A DNA stretch of 26,499 nucleotides from a virus. A model generated the notes under the pieces. It worked only from the letters and a program-made list of their open reading frames with translations, was not told the origin of the DNA and made no database searches. The DNA is taken from positions 1 through 26,499 of IMG/VR virus record IMGVR_UViG_3300025085_000155. One strand, 5' to 3'. The translations under genes were made by a program, and so were the position numbers. The first letter of the stretch is position 1; every line of letters begins with the position of its first letter. This document shows, in pieces, positions 20,253 through 25,683 of the stretch.

Positions 20253-20342
20253 TGGTACGGGATGGAGGAGTTGAACCTCATTGGGCACCACCCGGCCTAG
20301 TTTAGCCAAAGGCATATAAGACCCCCGCCGGGAACATCCCGC
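20253..20342 (-). tRNA. tRNA-like element of non-standard fold
   Basis: 90 bases. The acceptor GCGGGAT pairs with ATCCCGT, a T arm with loop TTCAACT follows a 4-pair stem (GAGG/CCTC), and A plus CCA end it. But the middle does not give a normal D arm or a 7-base anticodon loop. A 6-pair stem CCCGGC/GCCGGG encloses about 30 bases instead, so I cannot read an anticodon. It could be a decayed class II tRNA, a tRNA with an inserted segment, or a tRNA-like RNA. Confidence 0.5.
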
Positions 20343-20352
20343 ATGGGAAGGG

Positions 20353-20841
20353 CTACTCCACCTTTAGAGTACCCATTGGAGTTTGTACCTCTACTTCCCA
20401 ACTGTTGAACAAATAAGGGATTTCCATATCCGCCTTCAACAATTCCCCAAGAGTTGTTCCCACTTCAGCCTTTACACTTGTAAAGCCGCGCTTGTGATCA
20501 TAGTGTTCGGTATCAACATCTAAATATTCATACCAATCACTGCGAATGGCACTTGCCACATACTCTTCAAAATTAAAAGAACCCCTCTCATAATCATCAA
20601 GAGCGCCGTTGTCACGCAACTTTTCAATAACAGTGTTATTGGCAAGTTGAGGACTAATAATTAAATCGGCCAACAAATTTGCGATGCCAGTTTCATCGAT
20701 GGTTTCGCCTTCATAGTCCTCTCCCGTATAATGGATGATCTCTGACCCTCCCTCAGTTGAGAGAGTGACCTTGGAGGTTGAATCCAAGTTCATTTCTCGT
20801 AGCTTATTGAATCTACTTTCTTTATTAAGAACTAATTTCAT
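20353..20841 (-). CDS. 162-residue protein, unknown function
   Basis: An acidic protein with no recognised domain. It opens MKLVLNKESRFNKLREMNLD, then has beta-like stretches (KVTLSTEGGSEIIHYTG), a helical segment GIANLLADLIISPQLAN, and a Trp/Tyr-rich SDWYEYLDVDTEHYDHK region. The C-terminus, WEVEVQTPMGTLKVE, is strand-like. It is ATGA-coupled to a 63-residue coiled-coil gene upstream and followed by the tRNA-like element. Confidence 0.8.
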   Translation of the reverse strand: MKLVLNKESRFNKLREMNLDSTSKVTLSTEGGSEIIHYTGEDYEGETIDETGIANLLADLIISPQLANNTVIEKLRDNGALDDYERGSFNFEEYVASAIRSDWYEYLDVDTEHYDHKRGFTSVKAEVGTTLGELLKADMEIPYLFNSWEVEVQTPMGTLKVE

Positions 20842-21029
20842 TTGTGCTCCTTGAGGAACTTAACGATGTTTTGGATGTCTGTTTCTACAACACTCTTGAA
20901 GCTATTAACCTCATGGCAGATGACATCTAGACGCTGTTGCAATTTTCCAATTTGTGTATTTAGCGAATCAATTTTTTTGTTAGTCTCCGAAATTTCCTTT
21001 TCAATCTGTGCATTTGTATCTCTACCCAT
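20838..21029 (-). CDS. Small coiled-coil protein
   Basis: 63 residues from an ATG seven bases after AGGAG. Residues 8-60 form a continuous heptad pattern (IEKEISETNKKIDSLNTQIG and onward through VVETDIQNIVKFL), so a coiled coil is nearly certain. No other signal. It overlaps the 162-residue gene by ATGA and follows tRNA-Arg in transcription order. Function unknown. Confidence 0.75.
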   Translation of the reverse strand: MGRDTNAQIEKEISETNKKIDSLNTQIGKLQQRLDVICHEVNSFKSVVETDIQNIVKFLKEHK

Positions 21030-21050
21030 TTTTTTCTCCTTGTGTTAAAA

Positions 21051-21127
21051 TGGTACCCCCGGCAGGATTCGAACCTACGACCTACGGCTTAGAAGGCCGT
21101 TGCTCTATCCAACTGAGCTACGGAGGC
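21051..21127 (-). tRNA. tRNA-Arg (anticodon UCU)
   Basis: 77 bases. Acceptor GCCTCCG with CGGGGGT (two G-U pairs), D arm GCTC...GAGC, anticodon stem ACGGC/GCCGT with loop CTTCTAA (anticodon TCT), T arm GTAGG/CCTGC with TTCGAAT, and encoded CCA. It has its own strong promoter. Confidence 0.96.
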
Positions 21128-21140
21128 ATACTGTGTATAC

Positions 21141-21169
21141 AGTATAGCTCAGTTTTAATTTATTGTCAA
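21141..21169 (-). promoter_or_regulatory. Sigma70 promoter of tRNA-Arg
   Basis: TTGACA (21164-21169) and TATACT (21141-21146), 17-base spacer. The -35 overlaps the last codons (LTIN-stop) of the upstream membrane protein gene. Confidence 0.9.
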
Positions 21170-21451
21170 GCCTTTTTGACTCTTTAATTTTGCTAATTTT
21201 TTCTCTAAGATGGCGATTTGATTTTCTTCTACAAACGGAACATAATAATATCTGTCATATAAACAAATAAGAAAACACGCCATAATCAAACTTGTATAGA
21301 TTCCCAAACAAATATAGCCGGCTTGTGGCCCATAAGTAAACCTAGCAAAAACGGTTGTGGGCATCATAAGCTTGCCAAGTAGAAAGCAAACCATGGCGGT
21401 TTTTTGTAGGTTGCTTGCCCCGATCATTAAATCAGATGCTTTATAAATCAT
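21155..21451 (-). CDS. Small membrane protein
   Basis: A 98-residue protein with two hydrophobic segments (about 18-36, TAMVCFLLGKLMMPTTVFA, and 45-64, GYICLGIYTSLIMACFLICL), likely transmembrane helices, then a soluble helical end (NQIAILEKKLAKLKSQK). It is ATGA-coupled to the GIY-YIG gene. Function unknown. The tRNA-Arg -35 box overlaps its last codons. Confidence 0.75.
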   Translation of the reverse strand: MIYKASDLMIGASNLQKTAMVCFLLGKLMMPTTVFARFTYGPQAGYICLGIYTSLIMACFLICLYDRYYYVPFVEENQIAILEKKLAKLKSQKGLTIN

Positions 21452-21753
21452 TTTTCCTCCTTGCCACAGGGTTTAATACAACCATGGCAGCGAATGCAAT
21501 AGCCCGTTGCCTCTCTTTCCAGCTTTAGTTTCTTTTCTTTTCGTGTGAGTTTTTTAAAAGCGTATTCCGCTTTTTGAGCCTTTGACTGATTTTCGTAAGA
21601 TTTGTAGTATATCATTTCAACTGGCCTTCTGGTTCTTGTGTATTTTGCCCCACGGGCGCTTGTATTGTGCTCTATCAATCTTCGACCTAAATCTGTTGTA
21701 ACACCTGTATAAAATGTATTGTCGTTGCACAACAAAACATATAAATACCACAT
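21448..21753 (-). CDS. GIY-YIG domain nuclease (UPF0213/YhbQ-like)
   Basis: A 101-residue protein. Its first 80 residues form a GIY-YIG nuclease domain of the YhbQ type: WYLYVLLCNDNTFYTGVTTD (the GIY/YIG strands as YVL and YTG), RRLIEHN, then KYTRTRRPVEMIYYKSYEN and a QKAEYAFKKLTRKEK helix. A C-terminal tail with several cysteines (CIRCHGCIKPC) may bind metal and is not part of the usual domain. YhbQ-like proteins cut branched or damaged DNA in some studies; here it may also be mobile. Start: ATG four bases after the upstream stop. Confidence 0.88.
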   Translation of the reverse strand: MWYLYVLLCNDNTFYTGVTTDLGRRLIEHNTSARGAKYTRTRRPVEMIYYKSYENQSKAQKAEYAFKKLTRKEKKLKLEREATGYCIRCHGCIKPCGKEEK

Positions 21754-21757
21754 AGCC

Positions 21758-21988
21758 TTATTCTTCGTCTTCTTGTTTGTGCTCGTCTTTAAACATCACA
21801 AGGAGTCTGTATCCTTTCCAACGACGAGGTATTTTTTTTCTAATTCGGTTCGCATGACGCTTGGGGAGTAAAATGTCTATACTTTTACCGCAGACATCCC
21901 TACCAAAAGAATATTCATATTTTTTACTTAACACAAGTTCCCTTTGAAGTTCCTCGACAAGCTTTTGTTGTTTCTTAGTTAAAGACAT
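21758..21988 (-). CDS. Small protein, unknown function
   Basis: A 76-residue protein with an N-terminal helix (TKKQQKLVEELQRELVLSK), a middle GKSIDILLPKRHANRIRKK and IPRRWKGYRLLVMFKDEH segment that suggests a small alpha/beta fold, and a very acidic end. It is driven by the strong promoter at 22032-22060. AAGGA lies seven bases before the ATG. I do not recognise the family. Confidence 0.75.
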   Translation of the reverse strand: MSLTKKQQKLVEELQRELVLSKKYEYSFGRDVCGKSIDILLPKRHANRIRKKIPRRWKGYRLLVMFKDEHKQEDEE

Positions 21989-22000
21989 TTATTTTCCTTT

Positions 22001-22020
22001 TGGTACGAGCGGGGGGACTT
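22001..22020 (-). repeat. tRNA-Leu 3'-end relic (20-base copy of 23122-23141)
   Basis: These 20 bases are identical to the CCA end, acceptor 3' strand and half of the T arm of tRNA-Leu at 23122-23207. The match stops in the T loop. They lie in the leader of the 76-residue gene, right below a strong promoter, so they look like the remains of a second, lost tRNA gene. Confidence 0.85.
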
Positions 22021-22031
22021 CATTTGTTACA

Positions 22032-22060
22032 ATTATACTTCATCTGGAGCTAGGTGTCAA
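22032..22060 (-). promoter_or_regulatory. Perfect sigma70 promoter
   Basis: TTGACA (22055-22060) and TATAAT (22032-22037), 17-base spacer, perfect consensus. It now transcribes the tRNA-Leu relic and the 76-residue gene, but its spacing resembles the promoters of the intact tRNA genes. Confidence 0.92.
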
Positions 22061-22080
22061 CCTTTTGGATAAAAAAGCCC

Positions 22081-22380
22081 TCATATGCCCAGGTAGTAAA
22101 TTTCCTTTTGTTCCAAGATCTTTTTGACTCTGGCTGTTTGTTCTTCCACTCTCTCTGTGGTGTTGCCTGTTTCGGGAAACACGCCCGAATTGGACAACGC
22201 TTCTTCAACCTCGCCATCAATGCTTACCACAAAGTATTCTCCTTCTTTCCAATCCATTGAACAAGAGTTATCATAAAGATGTTGTGCAAGTTCTTCGTGT
22301 TCTTTCGCAAGATATTCCACAATGGCTTGTTTGAGTTCGTCTGCTGTGAGGTAGATGGTTTTAAGTGATGTTGTTTTCAC
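22081..22380 (-). CDS. Small protein, unknown function
   Basis: I start this 99-residue protein at the GTG at 22380 (MKTTSLKTIYLTADEL), which overlaps the upstream stop as GTGA and follows GGAG. The frame continues 21 codons upstream, but that part lies in the previous gene. It opens with LTADELKQAIVEYLAKEHEE, a helix, then a SMDWKEGEYFVVSIDGEVEE strand pair and a charged helical end. Function unknown. It is the last gene of a three-gene set with repeated junction sequences. Confidence 0.75.
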   Translation of the reverse strand: MKTTSLKTIYLTADELKQAIVEYLAKEHEELAQHLYDNSCSMDWKEGEYFVVSIDGEVEEALSNSGVFPETGNTTERVEEQTARVKKILEQKEIYYLGI

Positions 22381-22393
22381 TCTTCGTTCTCCA
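22377..22393 (-). repeat. Repeated gene-junction element, copy 1
   Basis: The minus strand reads TGGAGAACGAAGAGTGA. The same 17 bases, with A for G in the start codon, occur at 22724-22740 and 23104-23120. Each holds a GGAG ribosome binding site and the next start codon; in the first two copies it also encodes LENEE-stop of the gene before. Confidence 0.9.
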
Positions 22394-22727
22394 ATGTGTT
22401 TGAAACATTTCCAGTAAAATCTGCGCTGCTGGTTCCGACCCAATAAACTTCGTCTAGGACAAAGCGAACGTCACTATACCAACGGGGCTTCTTAACGTTA
22501 CTATACCAATTGGGCTTCTTACCTACGTTCGCTGGATTGGAAAGGAGGGGTTCCATCCACAAATCGAGCGTGCTGCGATCGACACCATCATAATAACAGT
22601 AGTAAGACCCAGTGGAAATCACATAATAGATTCCTTCTGGTTTGCCCTCAAAAGATTCTCTATCAGATATCTCACCTCGGTATTCTACCTGCTTTCCTTT
22701 ATAGGTCTTTGGGCGGTTATCGCTCAT
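22377..22727 (-). CDS. Protein with internal WYS repeat, unknown function
   Basis: A 116-residue protein. A beta-rich N-terminal half (KGKQVEYRGEISD, GIYYVISTGSYYCYYDGVD) is followed by two near-copies of KKPxWYSxV (about 70-88: KKPNWYSNV then KKPRWYSDV), so a short internal duplication has occurred. It ends VSNTLENEE. ATG after GGAG in the repeated junction element. It overlaps both neighbours by four bases. Function unknown. Confidence 0.75.
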   Translation of the reverse strand: MSDNRPKTYKGKQVEYRGEISDRESFEGKPEGIYYVISTGSYYCYYDGVDRSTLDLWMEPLLSNPANVGKKPNWYSNVKKPRWYSDVRFVLDEVYWVGTSSADFTGNVSNTLENEE

Positions 22728-22740
22728 TCTTCGTTCTCCA
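22724..22740 (-). repeat. Repeated gene-junction element, copy 2
   Basis: TGGAGAACGAAGAATGA on the minus strand. It encodes the LENEE-stop end of the 127-residue gene and the ribosome binding site and ATGA overlap of the 116-residue gene. Confidence 0.9.
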
Positions 22741-23107
22741 GTCTTTCTACCTGCCCCTCGTTTAGAACAACAGGAATGACATCGCCATCTTCATGAAGCC
22801 AAACTCGTCTAACGACCGTTGTGTCTTCTCCAAAGACTTTTAGTTCTGACAGGCTTTCTTGCAGATAGTCTGGGAGGTTGCCCCAAGCATGCGCGGTGAT
22901 GGCGGGCAAGATCATGCTTGGATCTTTTTCGCCTATCAACTCCACATCTTTTGGAGTCAGCATAGCATTCATTATGTCTGCTGTGTGATGTGGACTTTCA
23001 TAGTCCATCTCCTTCTCGTTAAAAGAAACAACCTGTATGTAAAGTGTGGCTTCCCGCTCGGGTTCTGTTGACTTGGATTCTATCCAAACTGGTCCTTCAA
23101 TTCTCAT
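22724..23107 (-). CDS. 127-residue protein, unknown function
   Basis: A mixed alpha/beta protein: MRIEGPVWIESKSTEPE, a REATLYIQVVSFNEKEMDY strand region, a helical TADIMNAMLTPKDVELIG part, then a PAITAHAWGNLPDYLQESLS helix and VVRRVWLHEDGDVIPVVLNE strands. It ends RLENEE like the 116-residue protein, but the bodies differ, so only the junction is shared. No motif is recognised. It begins 14 bases after the tRNA-Leu CCA end. Confidence 0.75.
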   Translation of the reverse strand: MRIEGPVWIESKSTEPEREATLYIQVVSFNEKEMDYESPHHTADIMNAMLTPKDVELIGEKDPSMILPAITAHAWGNLPDYLQESLSELKVFGEDTTVVRRVWLHEDGDVIPVVLNEGQVERLENEE

Positions 23108-23120
23108 TCTTCGTTCTCCA
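23104..23120 (-). repeat. Repeated gene-junction element, copy 3
   Basis: TGGAGAACGAAGAATGA on the minus strand, directly after the tRNA-Leu 3' end. No upstream gene ends here, so in this copy the sequence acts only as ribosome binding site and start. Confidence 0.9.
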
Positions 23121-23121
23121 G

Positions 23122-23207
23122 TGGTACGAGCGGGGGGACTTGAACCCCCATGCCTCTAAGGCGCGACATTTTGAGTGTCGTGTGTCTACCGATTCCACCA
23201 CGCTCGC
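23122..23207 (-). tRNA. tRNA-Leu (anticodon CAA)
   Basis: 86 bases, class II. Acceptor GCGAGCG with CGCTCGT, D arm with TGGTGGAATCGGTAGACAC, anticodon stem CGACA/TGTCG with loop CTCAAAA (anticodon CAA), a long variable arm, T arm GGGGG/CCCCC with TTCAAGT, and encoded CCA. It has its own strong promoter. Confidence 0.96.
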
Positions 23208-23218
23208 ATCTTGAATCT

Positions 23219-23247
23219 ATTCTACCCTACTTTTAATTTTCTGTCAA
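23219..23247 (-). promoter_or_regulatory. Sigma70 promoter of tRNA-Leu
   Basis: TTGACA (23242-23247) and TAGAAT (23219-23224), 17-base spacer. The -35 box contains the stop codon of the HNH fragment. Confidence 0.9.
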
Positions 23248-23405
23248 GCCTTTTTAATGTTCCGTCCTCTATAGGTTTTTGTTTGGGCATGACAATTAGG
23301 ACACAAGATTCTTAAATTCTCTAACCTATTATCTGTTCGAACTCCATTAATGTGGTCAAGTTCTATTGGAGCAGGCTTTCCATTCCATTCAATTATTCCA
23401 CACAA
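23244..23405 (-). CDS. HNH endonuclease fragment (C-terminal part)
   Basis: A frame from a TTG at 23405, after a GAGG about eight bases before it, reads LCGIIEWNGKPAPIELDHIN, then GVRTDNRLENLRILCPNCHA and QTKTYRGRNIKKA. This is the standard core of phage HNH nucleases: the DHIN histidine, the N of DNRLENL, and LCPNCH with the last His and CxxC. The usual N-terminal half, with its first CxxC and DNA-binding part, is missing; the in-frame sequence upstream has stops at TAG TGA. It lies over the end of a cut-short SH3-like gene. Homing-type nucleases invade such sites; this may be a remnant or an active mini-form of 53 residues. Confidence 0.7.
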   Translation of the reverse strand: MCGIIEWNGKPAPIELDHINGVRTDNRLENLRILCPNCHAQTKTYRGRNIKKA

Positions 23406-23451
23406 TTCCCACTCCCTCGCCGAACACTTTCACTAGATCACCAATTTTCAT
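23389..23451 (-). pseudogene. Truncated SH3-like small gene
   Basis: From the ATG at 23451 the frame gives only 20 residues, MKIGDLVKVFGEGVGIVWNN, before a stop. The MKIGDLVKV opening is like the SH3-like small proteins at 2764 and 3309, which continue for 60-75 residues. The reading breaks where the HNH core begins in another frame, so the gene was probably cut by the nuclease insertion. A TATAAATA sits three bases before the ATG, and a TATAAT further up, but neither has a convincing partner. Confidence 0.5.
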
Positions 23452-23491
23452 TGTATTTATAACCCACAACTTTATGTGCAAGGCGCGCCCA

Positions 23492-23779
23492 TTATACTTT
23501 CTTGCGACCCTTATGAAAGAAGCGTTTCTTATCAACACTGAGAAATGAATCTTCGTCTTCGTGAAGGTGCATGTAGGCTTCGGCCACAGCGTGACTAGCA
23601 TTGACTGCTGTGTCATCCAAAGGAGAAACCTTTCCGAAAGGAAGTGTCTGCGACGGATTGAAAAAGAAGGGCATCACAGTCTCTAACTCTGCCCACCAAC
23701 TCAGAACTGCTTCTTTGTCTTTACCAGTGTCCCACAGCCAGCATCTATAACCGTATTCTTCTTCTAAAAAAATTTTCAT
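23492..23779 (-). CDS. Small protein (MKIFLEEEYGY family), unknown function
   Basis: I start at the ATG at 23779, eight bases after GGAG, giving 95 residues (MKIFLEEEYGYRCWLWDTGK). The frame continues eight codons upstream. The sequence is rich in aromatic residues (WSxxE-type: LSWWAELETVMPFFFNP), with an AHAVAEAYMHLHEDEDSFL region near the end. It seems familiar from unannotated phage genes, but no function is known to me. Driven by the perfect promoter at 23841-23869. Confidence 0.8.
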   Translation of the reverse strand: MKIFLEEEYGYRCWLWDTGKDKEAVLSWWAELETVMPFFFNPSQTLPFGKVSPLDDTAVNASHAVAEAYMHLHEDEDSFLSVDKKRFFHKGRKKV

Positions 23780-23840
23780 TTCATCTCCAAATCTGTTGCC
23801 CAATGGTCAGGCTTCACTCATCCCCTCAATCACGCCTACT

Positions 23841-23869
23841 ATTATACTAAAATGAAGGGCCGATGTCAA
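23841..23869 (-). promoter_or_regulatory. Perfect sigma70 promoter of the 95-residue gene
   Basis: TTGACA (23864-23869) and TATAAT (23841-23846), 17-base spacer, perfect consensus. The -35 contains the stop codon of the upstream 58-residue gene. A leader of about 55 bases precedes the ATG. Confidence 0.93.
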
Positions 23870-24042
23870 GCATGTTTATACGGCGTGTTGCTGTTAATTG
23901 CGTCTTTATAACTTAATTTCAACTTCTTAAGAACCTTCAAATTCTTTTCTTGATTTGGAGTGAGGCTTTCCATCTCGGATAAACGCCTAACCTCCTTACT
24001 CAATTCCCTGTGCCGTTCAATAAATTTTGATATTGTTGTCAT
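23866..24042 (-). CDS. 58-residue helical protein, DUF465/YdcH-like
   Basis: From the ATG at 24042, seven bases after GGAG: MTTISKFIERHRELSKEVRR, then LSEMESLTPNQEKNLKVLKK and LKLSYKDAINS. Two helices joined by a short loop, with 'LKxxKLxxKDxI' near the end, match the pattern of DUF465 (YdcH-like) small proteins. It lies just below a strong terminator, so its own promoter is not obvious; read-through or an unseen promoter is needed. Its stop codon lies inside the next -35 box. Confidence 0.7.
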   Translation of the reverse strand: MTTISKFIERHRELSKEVRRLSEMESLTPNQEKNLKVLKKLKLSYKDAINSNTPYKHA

Positions 24043-24054
24043 TTATAACTCCGT

Positions 24055-24086
24055 AAAAAGATGAGGCACCTTTTACCCCGTGCCTC
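24055..24086 (-). terminator. Rho-independent terminator
   Basis: Perfect 7-base stem GAGGCAC/GTGCCTC (24080-24086 with 24063-24069) and a 10-base loop, followed on the minus strand by ATCTTTTTACG. It ends the transcript of the 67-residue gene. Confidence 0.85.
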
Positions 24087-24149
24087 CCTGCGGGAACTCG
24101 TAGCCACGATAAGTGAAATCACCCCCTTGTTGTGGTTAGATTTACGAGA
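24087..24149 (-). other. Structured 3' untranslated segment, possible small RNA
   Basis: Between the 67-residue gene and its terminator the minus strand can fold as nested stems: CTCGTA with TACGAG, inside it CCAC with GTGG, and GTGA with TCAC; then TCCC-GCA-GGGA. With the terminator this makes a compact 95-base structured end. No frame here has a start codon and family pattern. A role as a small RNA or mRNA stabiliser is speculative. Confidence 0.35.
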
Positions 24150-24353
24150 TTATGTTAAATTTTTATCTAATTTGAATTCAACCTCTAAATCATAAATGGA
24201 AGCAATTATCCATTCTTCTTTAGTGATACTGTTCAAGTCCAGCATTTTGCTTTTAGCATAGGCGTAAGCGCCAGTAAAAGTATTATTAATGATTGTGTTC
24301 ATTTTTGTTTCTTTGGTCTTTGAACAATAAAAGACAACTTGATAGCGTATCAT
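24150..24353 (-). CDS. 67-residue protein, unknown function
   Basis: Starts at an ATG six bases after GAGG: MIRYQVVFYCSKTKETKMNT, then a FTGAYAYAKSKMLDLNSITK helix region and EEWIIASIYDLEVEF. A strand-helix-helix-strand layout like a small ferredoxin-like fold is possible, but no family is recognised. It has its own perfect promoter 28 bases upstream and a strong terminator downstream, so it is a single-gene unit. Confidence 0.8.
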   Translation of the reverse strand: MIRYQVVFYCSKTKETKMNTIINNTFTGAYAYAKSKMLDLNSITKEEWIIASIYDLEVEFKLDKNLT

Positions 24354-24380
24354 CGGATGCCTCGTGGAAGCTGTTTTAAG

Positions 24381-24409
24381 ATTATAACAAAAAGTTGTGG
24401 CGCTGTCAA
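24381..24409 (-). promoter_or_regulatory. Perfect sigma70 promoter of the 67-residue gene
   Basis: TTGACA (24404-24409) and TATAAT (24381-24386), 17-base spacer. It lies just after the stop of the XhlA-like gene, in the only non-coding bases available. Confidence 0.93.
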
Positions 24410-24413
24410 GAGA

Positions 24414-24704
24414 TTATCCTTGGAGTATTTTCCAAATGTGGAGAGCCATCGACCCAATAATTCCGGTTGCGCCGATCCACAATACTTTGGAAATTCCCTC
24501 TTTCCAATTCTCCAATTCTTTTAAGCGTGAATAGATTCCCTGATCAGGGTTATAAATAGCCTCTTTTATCTTTGAAGTGTCTTCGGCCATTTCTTCATTC
24601 TTTTCTTTGATGACCATCATCATGTCCTCTATTCTAGACAATTGGCCTTTTAATTCAGTAAAACCAACAGCAGTGGCTGTTATCAAATTATTCTTATCCG
24701 ACAT
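24414..24704 (-). CDS. XhlA/holin-like membrane protein
   Basis: A 96-residue protein with a long coiled-coil first part (about 15-68, LKGQLSRIEDMMMVIKEKNE, DTSKIKEAIYNP, IYSRLKELENWKE) and one C-terminal transmembrane helix (ISKVLWIGATGIIGSMALHIW). This is the layout of XhlA-type proteins that help phage lysis, and the gene lies nine bases after the endolysin gene. A holin or an endolysin partner is likely; a tail protein is the main alternative. AGGGGG precedes the ATG by six bases. Confidence 0.75.
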   Translation of the reverse strand: MSDKNNLITATAVGFTELKGQLSRIEDMMMVIKEKNEEMAEDTSKIKEAIYNPDQGIYSRLKELENWKEGISKVLWIGATGIIGSMALHIWKILQG

Positions 24705-24713
24705 AGAAACCCC

Positions 24714-25664
24714 CTAAAACCAGTTAACTTTCCACTTACAGTTTTTGGCTTCGTCCCAATAAACAAACCTACTAGCCTTTTGTAAAGTATAGGCTTTTAA
24801 CAGTTCTTCGCCAAACGTGGTCTTGCGAGGCTCCAAGCCCTCTTCCCACTGAAAGTGCCACCACTCTGCGCCACCATAAGCACCACCCCTAAAAAAACTT
24901 CGACGGGCTGAAATGTTTTCAAAGCCGTGGTCCTTTGCTAATTTAGTAAAGTTAAAGACTCTGGCTGTAATTTCTTTTGTTTTAAGGATAGTGTATTTCT
25001 TTCCCTTTGAATTTCTTTTTGTAACAACATAACAAGCTTCAATTGTTTTTTCTGGAACGTCTAGATCTTCGGTCTTGGCCCACACAATCCACTTTCTACT
25101 ATTGCCATCTCGCTGAATTAAGTAAGGATCTGTGCTAGGGTTCTGCATCCCGGTAGGAAGCGCCATGTCGAACGCTCTACCAACATAGTGCATAGACTTC
25201 TTACTTCTCGACGGGCTAGCCTTCCCACTCAATCCTCGTCTACCGCCAGCAGAAGTTATTATGCCACCAAGGTCATGAACTGCTTCATAAAGCTCTTTGT
25301 ACGCCTTTGCAGTATCAGAGCGAAGCGTTACTCTCGTAAAGCCGCCCCTGTTCGCAAACTTATCAGCAGGACACTTGACCCATTTAAGCTTTGTGTCGCT
25401 GTCTACCAATTCTTCTTGTGGTGGCCCCAAATCCAAATGAAGTTCCATCTTTGGAGAGCCAAGCGCTGAATTAAGTGCTGCAGCAGTTGATGGGCCGACA
25501 AGGCCATCCGAATAAAGTTTTACTTTCTTTTGGAATGCTTCTACCGCGTCTTCGGTCATTTGGCCATAGTGACCATCAATTGGGCCGGGGTGGTAGCCCA
25601 AATAGGCTAAACCCTCTTGTAATTTTTTAACTAATTCGCCTTTTGTGCCTTCGCGCAAAACCAT
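24714..25664 (-). CDS. Endolysin: peptidoglycan-binding domain plus M15 zinc peptidase
   Basis: A 316-residue two-domain lysin. Residues 3-65 form a PG_binding_1 domain (LREGTKGELVKKLQEGLAYL, PIDGHYGQMTEDAVEAFQKK, GLVGPSTAAAL). The C-terminal part (about 110-280) is a VanY/M15 peptidase with SMHYVGRAFD (zinc ligands H159, D166) and GAEWWHFQW (catalytic E267, zinc ligand H270). It would cut peptide cross-links of peptidoglycan, as D-Ala-D-Ala or L-Ala-D-Glu type. No signal peptide is visible, so it probably depends on the holin-like protein next to it. The last 35 residues are an unassigned Trp-rich tail. Confidence 0.93.
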   Translation of the reverse strand: MVLREGTKGELVKKLQEGLAYLGYHPGPIDGHYGQMTEDAVEAFQKKVKLYSDGLVGPSTAAALNSALGSPKMELHLDLGPPQEELVDSDTKLKWVKCPADKFANRGGFTRVTLRSDTAKAYKELYEAVHDLGGIITSAGGRRGLSGKASPSRSKKSMHYVGRAFDMALPTGMQNPSTDPYLIQRDGNSRKWIVWAKTEDLDVPEKTIEACYVVTKRNSKGKKYTILKTKEITARVFNFTKLAKDHGFENISARRSFFRGGAYGGAEWWHFQWEEGLEPRKTTFGEELLKAYTLQKASRFVYWDEAKNCKWKVNWF

Positions 25665-25683
25665 AACTTAAACCTCGCGTTAA

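Noticed and set aside
22061-22090. A possible terminator with a T6 run after the 99-residue gene.
   Set aside because: The bases before the T run do not form a good stem; only a weak 3-pair hairpin is possible.
23454-23461. TATAAATA on the minus strand, the T4 late promoter motif.
   Set aside because: It lies only two bases before the ATG of a truncated gene and is the only well-oriented copy I noticed, so a chance match is likely.
24087-24140. A short frame reading GDFTYRGYEFPQGGTG, similar in flavour to small YRG-type phage proteins.
   Set aside because: It has no start codon and is closed by stops on both sides, so it is at best a relic.
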